32,137 nucleotides of DNA from Darksidea phi (Eukaryota > Ascomycota > Dothideomycetes > Pleosporales > Lentitheciaceae), in assembly GCA_030770425.1 (NCBI GenBank), contig JASJFT010000338.1:1-32137 (forward strand). The letters run 5' to 3'. A model generated the notes under the pieces. The model did no database searches, was not told the DNA's origin, and saw only the letters and a program-made list of their open reading frames with translations. Within the stretch, counting starts at the first letter, position 1. Each line of letters starts with the position of its first letter. Positions 1 to 9,050 of the stretch are shown here, one piece after another. A program made the position numbers and the translations under genes.

Positions 1-469
1 CGGCCGCCCGGGCCCGGGCCAATAATAATGGCCCCCGCCCCCACCCCCCCCCGCCCCCCCCCCCCCCCACACCACCACCACCCCCCGCCCGAGCTCTGTG
101 ACAGCGCCGCCCCGCGTACCCCGTCCCCTCTGTTCGCGAGCCCCAACATGCCTTCACCGCGAGCACACGCCCGTCGCTGATTATTAACGAGAGCCCAGCA
201 CGGCCCGCGCCCGTCCAGCTCCTCCCAGAGCTAGCCAAGTCGTTTCCGCGAGACAACCGCGACCGTGTGTCCCCTCATCAGCACCACCGGCGCACCGCCA
301 TCGCTTTTGGGACGGTTTGCACGGCCGACCACCCCCCAGGAACCCCCCACTACCATCCACCCAGGTCGCCCCTCTCTCAGCTGCTCAGCACACGGTACCA
401 CATTCTCTTGCCTCTTTCCAGGCACGCCTGCATACCACGCAAGGACGCTGCCCGCCCGCGACCGCTACC
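1..469. other. Upstream region / 5' UTR of the DDI1-like gene, with a poly-C tract
   Basis: No gene is supported here. The first 90 bases are extremely C-rich, including long C runs around 44-68 and CCACCACC stretches. From about 100 to 469 the strand is C/T-rich with few purines, as is common in promoters and leaders of highly expressed ascomycete genes. Long open frames cross this interval but start at non-ATG codons and do not resemble proteins. The final bases before position 470 (GCTACC) form a good fungal start-codon context. Confidence 0.5.
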
Positions 470-1918
470 ATGTGAGCCTCCCCAAAAACCGTTCCTGTGC
501 TACGGGCTAAAACACGCTGCTAACTTTTGCTCAAATAGGCCACGCGTCACAATAACCATCAGTGGCCAGAGCGAAGCGCCCGAACCGCCGCTGCTGACGC
601 TCGAGCTGCCCCCGGGCCTCACCCTGCAGGACCTCAAGGGCTTCGTCGAGGCCGAGACCAAGTTCCCCGCAGACACGCTCAACTTCTTCCTCAACGGCCG
701 TTCCCTGACCTCGGCCACCCAGACGCTCGAAGAGGCCGGGATCAAGGACGGGGAAATGCTCGCCGTGCTCGTCCGGCGGCGTGCCGACCCGGCACCGGCA
801 CGCCGGTCACAGCCAAATGCGTCTGCCAGCTCTCCTGCCCAAGGAGCACCCGACCCAGAGGCCGTGCGACAGCACGTCTTGGGCAACCCTCAGGCTCAGG
901 AGGATCTAAGGAGAGCCAGGCCCGAGCTATTCGCTGCCCTCAATGACTCTAGCCGTTGGAGACAAGCCTTCGAAATGGGGCGTCGCCAGGAACAGGAGGC
1001 CGACCGTGAGCGCCTCCAGCAGATCGCCCTGCTGAACGCCGACGCTTTCAACGTCGAAGCCCAAAGGAAGATCGAGGAGATCATTCGCCAGGACCGTGTC
1101 ATCGAGAACCTCCAGCACGCGTACGAGCACAACCCTGAAGGTACGTATTTATACCACCCTCCTCCTTTCCCGCATCCGTCTTGACAGGTCCAGTCTTCGC
1201 TCGCGTCCACATGCTTTACGTCAACACCGAGGTGAACGATACGCCGGTCAAGGCCTTCGTCGACTCGGGTGCCCAAGCCACCATCATGTCTCCCGACTGT
1301 GCTGAGCGCTGCGGCATCATGCGCCTCATGGACACACGCTACTCTGGAATGGCTCGCGGTGTCGGTACCGCTCGCATCCTCGGCCGCGTCCACCATGCCG
1401 AAATCAAAATTGGTGGCGCCGTCATGCCCTGCGCTTTCACCGTCATGGAGGGCAAGGACGTGGATCTTCTCTTTGGCTTGGACATGCTCAAGCGCTACAA
1501 AGCCAAGATCGACCTGGAGAAGAACGCTCTGTGCTTTGCAGGCCTCGAGGTGCCGTTTCTGCCCGAGTCTGAAATACCCAAAGGGTTCGAAGAAGGCGAC
1601 CCCACCGTCCCTGGTCCCAACAACACCGAAATTAGCGGCACCACCGGCGCCGTGAAACCGGTCAACCAAGGCCCAGGAGTCGTCGCAGTGGGACCTTCTT
1701 CTTCTTCTCAGCCTGTCCCGGTAACAGCAAGGCCGTCACCACAACAGCAGCAACAACAACAACCACCGCCACCACCGCCATCGAATGATCGCTTCCCCCC
1801 CGAGCACATCGACCAGCTCGCTAGTTTGGGCTTTTCACGACAAGATGCAATCCAAGCGTTACAGGCAACGGGCGGCAACGTCGAGTGGGCCGCTAGTCTT
1901 CTATTCGCCCGCCAGTAA
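470..1918 (+). CDS. DDI1: Ddi1-like ubiquitin receptor with retroviral-type aspartyl protease domain
   Basis: The product is a Ddi1-family shuttle protein of the ubiquitin-proteasome system, expected in cytosol and nucleus. Exons are 470-471, 539-1140 and 1188-1918, giving 444 aa. The first intron (472-538, GTGAGC...GCTAAC...TAG) splits the start codon AT|G; the second (1141-1187) is 47 nt. Visible domains are an N-terminal ubiquitin-like fold (about 1-75, beginning MPRVTITISGQ), a helical linker, and the retropepsin-like domain from about 205 with catalytic motif FVDSGA (Asp227). A Pro/Gln/Ser linker with polyQ and polyP follows, then a C-terminal UBA domain (about 404-444, LGFSRQDAIQAL and GGNVEWAASLLF). 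Length matches fungal Ddi1 proteins of about 400-450 aa. Family assignment is firm; the split start codon is inferred from frame, since exon 2 has no upstream in-frame ATG. Confidence 0.93.
472..538 (+). other. Intron 1 of DDI1, interrupting the ATG start codon
   Basis: Donor GTGAGC lies directly after 'AT', with branch-point-like GCTAAC at 519-524 and acceptor AATAG at 534-538. Splicing creates ATG-CCA-CGC in frame with the ubiquitin-like domain. Without splicing the mRNA would read ATG TGA, an immediate start-stop. Confidence 0.8.
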
Positions 1919-2533
1919 TAGACGGTCCACCGGCCTCTCACGAGGACCGACCAAGGTAGCGACTACTGACCGGAACATGCAAATAACGGCACTTTTCTCA
2001 TTTCACGATATACTGCATAGACTCGGCGAATACGGAGGCGCGGCTGTTCCACACATCATGGGTCGCACACAGTTTCTTCCTGGATTTGGGAGCTTGGGCG
2101 GTTTCTTCTTCAAATCTCAGCGTCTCTAGACCTGAGGCGGCGATGAGTGACATAAAGTCACGACATTACATCTCTCACCACAGGTCTAGCACTCGCATAG
2201 AGTCTGTGTGTATTACCTAGCAATCCTATTTCCAACACCTTCCTTGCGTATATGTTTCACCTCTTGATACATTCTACTTCCTAACGCTCTCTCCATACAC
2301 CCAGGTAAATCCCCACGACCTCGTGCCGCGCCTTCCAAACCCCAATGATCCGCCGCACGTATGCCGGTAAAAAGGTAGACGGTTAAGCTGGTGAAAGCGC
2401 ATCAGAGGGTGTGGAACCAGAGTAGGGCTGATGAAGAAAAGCCTTGCGAGGCAACTTTGTTAGGTTTATAAAGTCTGCAACCTCGTCTGTGAAGGGCCTC
2501 CCTGCTATTGTAATATTCGATGCGCATTGACTA
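1919..2533. other. Intergenic region downstream of DDI1
   Basis: This is the 3' UTR and spacer of DDI1. The composition turns AT-richer after about 2200. Short open frames here have no recognisable family features. I see no RNA gene. Confidence 0.5.
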
Positions 2534-2704
2534 GGCATTCAATTTAGTATTAACATATTGGCATTTAATGTAGTATTTACATCGAATGGGCATTTCATAT
2601 AGTATTAACATCGAGTAGGCATTCAATGTAGCATTAACATCGAATGGCCATTCAATGTAGCATTAACATCGAATGGCCATTTAATAGAGTATTAACATTC
2701 AATG
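2534..2704. repeat. Minisatellite, six units of about 29 bp
   Basis: Six head-to-tail units start at 2534, 2560, 2589, 2618, 2647 and 2676. The first is 26 bp and the rest are 29 bp. Each carries a variant of GGCATTCAATGTAGCATTAAC followed by ATCGAATG. Units four and five differ by a single base, whereas outer units are more diverged, so the array probably grew from the middle. It ends at the upstream ATG of the next ORF. Confidence 0.85.
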
Positions 2705-2782
2705 GGCATTGGGACAAGACTATATATATGTAGATGGGCGACTCTTGTATCTTTATACTACTACCACCAGCCTATCTTTATT

Positions 2783-3391
2783 ATGCAACAACGTCGCGAC
2801 CAACAAGCCCTAGATACAATAAATCTAGTGGGCACACCCGAAACTCCCATTATACACACCTCCACCGATCCAAAATTAAAGGAAAAGCCATCAACGTATA
2901 AAATACTATCTTTTAGTACCTTATCGTTTATTACTTTAACAGTTATCGCATTAGGCTGCTTGATTTGGGCAGTCACAAGCTCAATAGCGCTGAGAAATAT
3001 AAAAGCAGAGCTTCTCACTCAAACGAGAAACATAGCACCATTATCGACTTTGGCCAGTGGGTCTGGGTGGATAAATACGGCCTCTAGTCGTGTTGGTGAT
3101 AGTAGTGGGGCTTTACCTCTGGGGCCGCCGCCGATATCAACATCAACATATACATATACATATACATATACATCCACACCAACATATACATCAACATCGA
3201 CATACACATCAATATCGACATATACATCAACATCAACATATAAATCGACACTTCCGAGTTCCCTCAAAGAGAAGCATTCAGCACGAACAGCAGCCTCCGA
3301 TGCCACGACGACGAAGCTTACGAACGCTACACCGCCTGAAACTGTAAGCCAAATCCAGCAGAGACGCCGACCTCGCGGAAGCATGTCGTAG
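2783..3391 (+). CDS. Hypothetical single-pass membrane protein with Ser/Thr/Tyr repeats
   Basis: I do not recognise this protein. From the ATG at 2783 it is 202 aa; an upstream in-frame ATG at 2702 lies in the minisatellite and before a TATATATA stretch at about 2720, so the later start seems likelier. A hydrophilic N-terminus is followed by one strong membrane segment (about residues 41-70, containing LSFITLTVIALGCLIWAV). Then comes a low-complexity Thr/Ser/Tyr stretch encoded by a degenerate ACATAT/ACATCA microsatellite (about 3137-3250), and a basic C-terminus (RRRPRG). The pattern suggests a surface-exposed or O-glycosylated single-pass protein. The opposite strand is also open across the repeat, so the coding strand is not certain. 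Confidence 0.42.
   Translation: MQQRRDQQALDTINLVGTPETPIIHTSTDPKLKEKPSTYKILSFSTLSFITLTVIALGCLIWAVTSSIALRNIKAELLTQTRNIAPLSTLASGSGWINTASSRVGDSSGALPLGPPPISTSTYTYTYTYTSTPTYTSTSTYTSISTYTSTSTYKSTLPSSLKEKHSARTAASDATTTKLTNATPPETVSQIQQRRRPRGSMS
3137..3250. repeat. Degenerate ACATAT/ACATCA microsatellite
   Basis: A 6-bp-period array of ACATAT, ACATCA and ACATCG units that reads as alternating Thr, Ser and Tyr on the + strand and Val, Asp and Tyr on the - strand. Its period is a multiple of three, so length changes keep the frame. Confidence 0.75.
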
Positions 3392-3726
3392 CTAAGGGGA
3401 GAAAAACGAGCGTCCTTGTATGTCGGATAGAGGCGATTCCAAAGCTGAAGAGGATATTGGAAGTGGTGTATTGCAAAGAAATACCAGTATATATATCACA
3501 TAAATATATCACATAATAGAGGCGCCGCTGCCTCACGATTTCGATGTAGTTCGTACCCTCGTGCCTTTCATGTTGGTGTCGACTTGCGTCAGCCCCACTT
3601 CTCGGTGAAATATTTGTCCGACCCTACTGCAGCTTCCCAAATTTCAAGCATCTCGTCAACAGCTTTCTCGAAATCGACACCTCTCCCTTTGAACCGTTCA
3701 TTCTCTTTGAACTCGAAGTCGCAGAC
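3392..3726. other. Intergenic region and RRP8 upstream sequence
   Basis: No gene is seen. The last 130 bases before 3727 are C/T-rich and probably form the promoter and leader of the methyltransferase gene. Confidence 0.45.
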
Positions 3727-5484
3727 ATGTTCTCAGTACCCGGCTGGAACGTCTCCGCGCCGCTTGCCACTCAAATCGAGAAACCGAAACCACGAGATCC
3801 GTCGAAGGAGGGCAAGAAGGCGCAGAAGAGGAAGCGGAAGCAGGAGGAACAAATTGACGCGGAGAATGTGGGAGAATACTGGGACAAGGTTGTCCGGGGG
3901 AATGACCTAAAGAGCGCGTCCGTGTTAAACACTGGTGCCGCAGAGATTGAAGGCGACCAAGCGGGCGATGGGGCCCAGGAGAAAAGAGGGAAGAAGAGGA
4001 AGAGGAGGAACAATAAGTCTGCTAAGGAGGGCGGGGATGGCGCTGAGCAGGTCGCCGCTGAAAACGAGAATACAAAAGCTAGATCTGAGGTGGCAATTGC
4101 AGAGGAAGCAGCTCCAGAGACGGCTGCCCTAGCACAGAAAGATGGTGAATCCAACCGCGAAAAGAAGAAGCGCAAGAAAGACCACAGAGCAGACCAGCAG
4201 TCCACAGCCACCATCCCAAAATCCACAGAGCGTCCCAAACCGCTCGAGTCCGTTTCGCTCCTCCCCGAACCCAAAGGCCTAACCCCACTTCAAAAGTCCA
4301 TGCGCCAAAAACTCGCCAGCGCCCGCTTCCGCCACCTAAACGAAGCCCTCTACACCAAGCCCTCCGCAGAGTCACTCTCCCTTTTCAAAGAAGATCCCTC
4401 CATGTTCGATGACTACCACCGCGGTTTCGCGCAGCAAGTCGAAGTCTGGCCTGAAAACCCTGTTGATGGATACGTAAATACGATCCTTACGCGCGGGAAA
4501 GCGAGGAGTAAAGATCCGTGGAAGGATAAGAAACGGAAGGAAAAACGGGGGCAGAGTGCTTCGGGAGAGGATGTTGATTCTACATTCACGTTTGGGAAGG
4601 GCGACATTAAACCCCTTCCACGTAATATAAAGGGTCATTCTATAATTGCCGATCTAGGCTGTGGTACAGCCTCCCTATCATACCGCTTACAGCCCCATCT
4701 CAAACAGCTCAACCTAACACTCCATTCCTTCGACCTCTCCAAACCCACTGGCCCCTCCGCCCCCCTGGTAACCGTAGCCGACATCTCCGCGCTCCCCTTG
4801 CCCGATAACTCGGTCGATATCGCAATCTTCTGCCTCGCCCTCATGGGCACAAATTGGCTCGACTTTATCGACGAAGCATACCGCATTCTGCGTTGGCACG
4901 GCGAACTCTGGATCTCAGAGATAAAATCACGCTTTGGCCGTGTCGAGCGGCGGAAAGCTGGGCAAGGCCCTATGAACTCTATCGGGAGCTTGAAGAAAGC
5001 GGATAAAAAAGGTGGGAAAGGGAAGAAGAAAGATGATGGAGAATTGAAGGAACATGAAGAAGGCATCCAAGGCAGCGATGATGAAGCTGAGCTCGCTACC
5101 CGTATCGATGGTGCTGAAGCGAAGAACGGCACAGACGTCTCGGCCTTCACTTCGATACTCGTCAAGCACGGATTCGTGCTCGATGCGCTGCCCGAGCGAC
5201 AATCCGACGCCATCGACCTGACCAACAAAATGTTTGTCAAACTGCACTTCGTCAAAGGCGCACAACCAATCGCAGGCAAGAATGCCAAAAAGGAAGACGC
5301 GGGAGCCGGAAGTGGAAGCGGAAGCGGCGGGTACAATAAAAGGGCAGCAGCAGGGTTCAATGCCGGGAGAGGAGGACTGAAGATGGGCATCAAAGGCAAG
5401 AAATTCACAGCGATAGCGGACGAGAATGCGGATGATGGCAGTGATAGCAAGGTGTTGAAGCCTTGCTTGTACAAAATAAGATGA
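3727..5484 (+). CDS. RRP8: Rrp8-like nucleolar 25S rRNA adenine-N1 methyltransferase
   Basis: Rrp8 uses S-adenosylmethionine to make the m1A mark in helix 25.1 of large-subunit rRNA, in the nucleolus. The single-exon ORF gives 585 aa, longer than the 392-aa yeast protein because of a long Lys/Glu-rich N-terminus (about 1-190) typical of nucleolar proteins. The conserved core starts near residue 195 (LTPLQKSMRQKLASARFRHL), with the family signature DDYHRGFAQQVEVWP (about 228-242). SAM-binding motif I is IADLGCGTAS (about 307-316); later motifs include SFDLS, ALPLPDNSVDIAIFCLALMG and WISEIKSRF. A Lys/Glu/Asp-rich insertion of about 60 residues interrupts the fold before FTSILVKHGF. The end, VLKPCLYKIR, fits the usual C-terminus of fungal homologues. 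Start choice is supported by MFSVPGWNVSAP at the N-terminus. Confidence 0.93.
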   Translation: MFSVPGWNVSAPLATQIEKPKPRDPSKEGKKAQKRKRKQEEQIDAENVGEYWDKVVRGNDLKSASVLNTGAAEIEGDQAGDGAQEKRGKKRKRRNNKSAKEGGDGAEQVAAENENTKARSEVAIAEEAAPETAALAQKDGESNREKKKRKKDHRADQQSTATIPKSTERPKPLESVSLLPEPKGLTPLQKSMRQKLASARFRHLNEALYTKPSAESLSLFKEDPSMFDDYHRGFAQQVEVWPENPVDGYVNTILTRGKARSKDPWKDKKRKEKRGQSASGEDVDSTFTFGKGDIKPLPRNIKGHSIIADLGCGTASLSYRLQPHLKQLNLTLHSFDLSKPTGPSAPLVTVADISALPLPDNSVDIAIFCLALMGTNWLDFIDEAYRILRWHGELWISEIKSRFGRVERRKAGQGPMNSIGSLKKADKKGGKGKKKDDGELKEHEEGIQGSDDEAELATRIDGAEAKNGTDVSAFTSILVKHGFVLDALPERQSDAIDLTNKMFVKLHFVKGAQPIAGKNAKKEDAGAGSGSGSGGYNKRAAAGFNAGRGGLKMGIKGKKFTAIADENADDGSDSKVLKPCLYKIR

Positions 5485-6152
5485 GCCCAGAGAAGAAGGT
5501 CGCGAATGGCGCGGCTGAGGCGTTGGAATGTGGAGAGACATGCAGAAATCGCAGCCTCGACCGTTTTCTTGGCTACACTAGACTATGTATCCAAGTACGA
5601 GACAGTTTTCATGGAATTTTTTCTTCAGCATCCCAAACCCCCGCACCTTATCATCGTCTCCGTACTCTCCAAATTCACACGGCTACACGCACGCAAAAAA
5701 GGGGTCATTCGTGGCGATAGCCGAGAAGATGGGCTTCGCAGCACCGTACCATGGGAGTTGCTAACGGGCATACCAATATCTCGTTATCGGGTATACTAAT
5801 AAGAATTTTTTAGTCTATTTAAGTAAAGCTCTAGTGGCGTATTAACCTATAAAGAAATAAGATGGAAGTGATGATGATGATGTAATGGAGAAGGTACAAA
5901 TACACCACCCGCGCGCTATTCCAATTAGGCAAGCGCATTTTCCGACGACATTCGCGGCGATTTGTTTGCCCAACCGTGTCTCAACCCATTCGCACCGGTC
6001 TTCACCAAGGTCACACAAAAAAAAAAGAGTTCGCTGGTGCTGGAACCGCGCGTGATGCTAGATGTCCCTTCTTTCTATGCTCTTCGCATTCGCTTCCCGA
6101 CATCGTTCTGAAGAATCTGACGCAGCGACGTTTCAGTCAACGCTAGGCTAAA
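5485..6152. other. Intergenic region between RRP8 and the phosphoesterase gene
   Basis: An open frame at 5506-5799 (+) overlaps the RRP8 3' end and lacks family features, so I do not call it. An A-run at 6016-6025 and C/T-rich sequence from about 6060 probably belong to the promoter of the next gene. Confidence 0.4.
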
Positions 6153-7085
6153 ATGCTCTGGAACAAGGACAACCTCTTCTATCCCACTCGTCCAGGGTCA
6201 TGGCAACAACTCCTTCGCAATCCGCTACTTTTCATCGCGCGGTGGTTTTACAAACATCAGTCCCCCGTTCAAGCCCCGTCACTCGCTGTGCCTGCTGCGC
6301 CAATCAAAGTTGTATGCCTATCAGACACGCACGAGACGCCTAAAGTACCGGAAGGCGACATCCTCATTCATGCAGGGGATCTCACACAAAACGGTACATT
6401 CGCTGAGCTCCAAGCGCAACTATCATGGCTAGCAAGCCTGCCGCACGAGCACAAGATCGTAGTAGCAGGGAACCACGACCTCCTGCTCGACTCTAATTTC
6501 TCTGTGAAGCATGGTCCGAGTCATGGTGTTGACCCCAGTACCGGCTGGAGCAAAGACGACCTAGTGTGGGGCGACATCATCTATCTTGACTCCCAATGCA
6601 CGACCCTCCACATCCGGAGTCAGACTATAAAACTCTTCGGCAGCCCAATGACACCTAAATATGGGAAATGGGCCTTTCAATATTCTCCCACTCCGGATGT
6701 TTGGGCGAACAAGATCCCTACAGGAACCGATATTGTCATCACCCACGGCCCCGCAAAAGGTCACCTCGATAACGACGCAGCAAGCTGTCCACATCTTAGT
6801 CGTGAACTCTGGCGTGTAAAGCCTCGGCTCGCAGTATGGGGCCATATGCATCATGGAAGAGGGAAAGAATACGTGTGCTGGGATGCGGTGCAGAAGACGT
6901 ATGACAGCACCGTTTGGACGAAATCTGGCCGCTCTATAGCGTTCAACCTTGGCGTGCTGGTATGGATCTGGGGGTGGTTGAGGTGGATAGTGGTTGATGG
7001 GAAAAGGAGGGCGAGGGGGGCGTTCGTTAATGCAGCTATTGTTGGGTATTGGAGTGTGGAGATGGGCATGGTAGTGGAGATTTAA
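6153..7085 (+). CDS. Calcineurin-like metallophosphoesterase (MPPED/239FB-like)
   Basis: A binuclear-metal phosphoesterase of 310 aa, single exon. The metal-binding motifs are all visible in order: SDTH at residues 57-60, HAGD at 73-76, GNHD at 106-109, ITHG with His198, and GHMH at 230-233. The spacing agrees with the small MPPED1/MPPED2 (239FB) type of phosphoesterase common in ascomycetes. A short hydrophobic stretch near residues 22-33 precedes the domain, and a Trp/Val-rich hydrophobic patch lies after the domain near residue 266-285. The substrate cannot be told from sequence; these enzymes often act on cyclic nucleotides or other phosphodiesters in vitro. It is convergent with the dehydrogenase gene at 7683. 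Confidence 0.88.
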   Translation: MLWNKDNLFYPTRPGSWQQLLRNPLLFIARWFYKHQSPVQAPSLAVPAAPIKVVCLSDTHETPKVPEGDILIHAGDLTQNGTFAELQAQLSWLASLPHEHKIVVAGNHDLLLDSNFSVKHGPSHGVDPSTGWSKDDLVWGDIIYLDSQCTTLHIRSQTIKLFGSPMTPKYGKWAFQYSPTPDVWANKIPTGTDIVITHGPAKGHLDNDAASCPHLSRELWRVKPRLAVWGHMHHGRGKEYVCWDAVQKTYDSTVWTKSGRSIAFNLGVLVWIWGWLRWIVVDGKRRARGAFVNAAIVGYWSVEMGMVVEI

Positions 7086-7682
7086 ATCTATTGTTCCGCA
7101 CCTTTGGTTTCAAAGTGGCAAACAATAGAGGTGCTACAACAAACGTCGATTTGGGTTCTGGCGCACTCGAAACTGAATACAAAGCGTTCCTTCTAAGTAG
7201 ACTTTAGGTTTTAAAGAAAGAGGTGAACTTTTAACATTCGCCCGTGAGCCAAATGTGATTTGAAAAGGATATAGTAAGGTAGGTCCGGCACACTTCTCCC
7301 CCTAGTTTTATATCACCCAGAAAACCTGTTCCTTGAACTCATCCGTTTTCCCCAACACTTCACCATCCAACCATGAATGTAGACACCAGTAATAGGCTGG
7401 TACAACACATTGCCCCCTGTTCCTCTGTGGTAGGTCTCAGCACCATCGCAGTCTTCGCTCCGTCTAGAATCACGACAACATCTCCATCCACTGTGTCCGA
7501 AAGTGCAAGCATAAACAAGCCATTGACCGAGCCACGTCGGCATCAACATTCGAGCGATCATGGAATCTTTCGCTTAATGTTCTTAAGTGGATCACGTAGC
7601 TGGATTGCTTGTGGGGAATCCTCATACTGCTATACAATATCCCCCTTTTCAACACTTCCTAAAACCTCGCTAGACTGCGTAG
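7086..7682. other. Convergent intergenic region
   Basis: Spacer between the 3' ends of the phosphoesterase (+) and the dehydrogenase (-). Overlapping open frames of 60-110 codons exist on both strands, but none resembles a known protein, so I call no gene. Confidence 0.4.
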
Positions 7683-9050
7683 TCAAAACAACCCCTTAAC
7701 CAACCCTTCAACCTTCTTATACAGCTCCCCCTCCTCCACGCCACTCGCCCTTTTCGCGATGACTGGAATCTGATCCTTACCCACCATATAATTTCTCAAA
7801 TCATAATCCATTCCCAGCTCCTTCACCAACCTCAATACGCGTTCGCCAACTTTCTCAGCATCCTTCTTGTCATCTCCCGATCTCGTCTCCCCGATGAAAG
7901 GAAGTAGACGTGCAACTTGTTCTGCAGCCGCAGGATCCGATGCTTTCAGCTTGACCACGTGGCCGAGCGTAAGACAGGAAGTTATTCCATGAGGAATACT
8001 GTAGGGCGAACCGAGAGCATAGCCTAGAGCGTGGGAGAGACCGAGACCGCCTTTGATATTTGTGCCTAGGAAGCCGAGGGATGCGAAGGCAGCGAGTTGG
8101 AGTTTGGTGATTACATCCTCGTTCTTCGGATCGCTCTTGTACTTTGGCAGGTCCTCGAACAAAGTCGCGGCAGCTTGTAGACAAAGCCATCGCGCGGGCA
8201 TTTCGGCTGCAGTGGGATGGTACATTAACTCAATAGCATGATCCATAGCACGCATCCCAGTACTCAACCACAACCGTTCCGGTGTATGCAACGCGAAAGA
8301 AGAATCATAAAGGACGACATGCGGCACCAACTCTTTCGCGCGAACGCCTGTCTTCACGCCATCGGATTCCGTGTACCCGGCCATCATCGTACACTCGCTT
8401 GCAGACAGCGTGGTCGGGATAGCGATATGCCGCAGCCACTTCCCGTTCTTCTCGTGCAGTCTATAGCTGATCGCTTTTGCGGAATCGATAGGGCTCCCAC
8501 CACCAATACTAACGACTGTATCGACACTGGCATCCTTCTCGACGAGCTGGGTCGCTTCATCTAGCTGGGCCACGGGCGCGTGTTCCCCGATTTTCGAGAA
8601 GGTGCCTGCATGGCGGTTGCCGAGGAGTTCTTCGACTTGTTTTACGAGAGGTGTTTTTGTAGCGAGCGAGTTGCCAGTTATGATAAATGCTTTACTCTCC
8701 GGGTTGGGGAGGCATTCGAAAAGATGCGTTGGTACTGTTTCACTGCCGTAGTAGAGTTTCTGGAGATGTGTGGGTTGCCAGAGGCCACTGAGGGGATGGG
8801 AGGTTGCGTCTGTCATTTTGCGGAAGCGTGGTGTCTGCAGGGTAGGGGTGTAGGAGTAAGATCTCGAAGCTATCGGTATGAATGATTGAAGAGGGGTTCT
8901 GGAGCTGGAGGTCTTTTTCGGGGATTTTTTTACTGCTCCCAGCTGGCAGTTGATGATGTAACCCCTCGGAATGTTTTGTAGTGGGCAGGCCCGGGTCCTG
9001 GATGCTATGACGTGTATGTACGGAGGGTGTTTTCGTAACGTGGGGGACAT
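7683..9050 (-). CDS. Iron-containing alcohol dehydrogenase / maleylacetate reductase-like enzyme
   Basis: An Fe-ADH superfamily oxidoreductase using NAD(P)H. The full frame is 455 aa; a second in-frame ATG (codon 79, at 8816) begins MTDATSHPLSGLW and gives a 377-aa protein of normal family length. The extra 78 residues are basic and Ser-rich (ending SRSYSYTPTLQTPRFRK) and look like a mitochondrial leader, so either start, or both, may be used. Nucleotide-binding motif GGGSPIDSAKAI is at 183-194. At the usual metal site (VDALTH in typical Fe-ADHs) this protein reads MRAMDH (266-271): the first-ligand Asp is replaced by Arg267, while His271, His340 and His354 remain. Such changes suit maleylacetate reductases, which work without bound iron, and point to aromatic-ring catabolism (maleylacetate to 3-oxoadipate). 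That function is an inference. Confidence 0.88.
   Translation of the reverse strand: MSPTLRKHPPYIHVIASRTRACPLQNIPRGYIINCQLGAVKKSPKKTSSSRTPLQSFIPIASRSYSYTPTLQTPRFRKMTDATSHPLSGLWQPTHLQKLYYGSETVPTHLFECLPNPESKAFIITGNSLATKTPLVKQVEELLGNRHAGTFSKIGEHAPVAQLDEATQLVEKDASVDTVVSIGGGSPIDSAKAISYRLHEKNGKWLRHIAIPTTLSASECTMMAGYTESDGVKTGVRAKELVPHVVLYDSSFALHTPERLWLSTGMRAMDHAIELMYHPTAAEMPARWLCLQAAATLFEDLPKYKSDPKNEDVITKLQLAAFASLGFLGTNIKGGLGLSHALGYALGSPYSIPHGITSCLTLGHVVKLKASDPAAAEQVARLLPFIGETRSGDDKKDAEKVGERVLRLVKELGMDYDLRNYMVGKDQIPVIAKRASGVEEGELYKKVEGLVKGLF

Noticed and set aside
1..100. Poly-C and CCACC tracts as a telomere or CRISPR-like repeat
   Set aside because: The runs are irregular homopolymers and do not form TTAGGG/CCCTAA telomere units or spaced repeats. 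They may be a low-complexity promoter feature or an assembly edge.
267..469. N-terminal extension of DDI1 from the long open frame starting at 267
   Set aside because: It starts with GTG, has His/Pro/Arg-rich filler sequence and lacks conservation signals. The split-ATG model gives a normal Ddi1 N-terminus.
3019..3384. Minus-strand ORF of 121 aa with Val/Asp/Tyr repeats
   Set aside because: It mirrors the microsatellite of the plus-strand ORF. The plus frame has a clear membrane helix and is longer, so it is preferred, though not proven.
5506..5799. 97-aa plus-strand ORF after RRP8
   Set aside because: It begins just past the RRP8 stop, shows no motif, and is probably 3' UTR.
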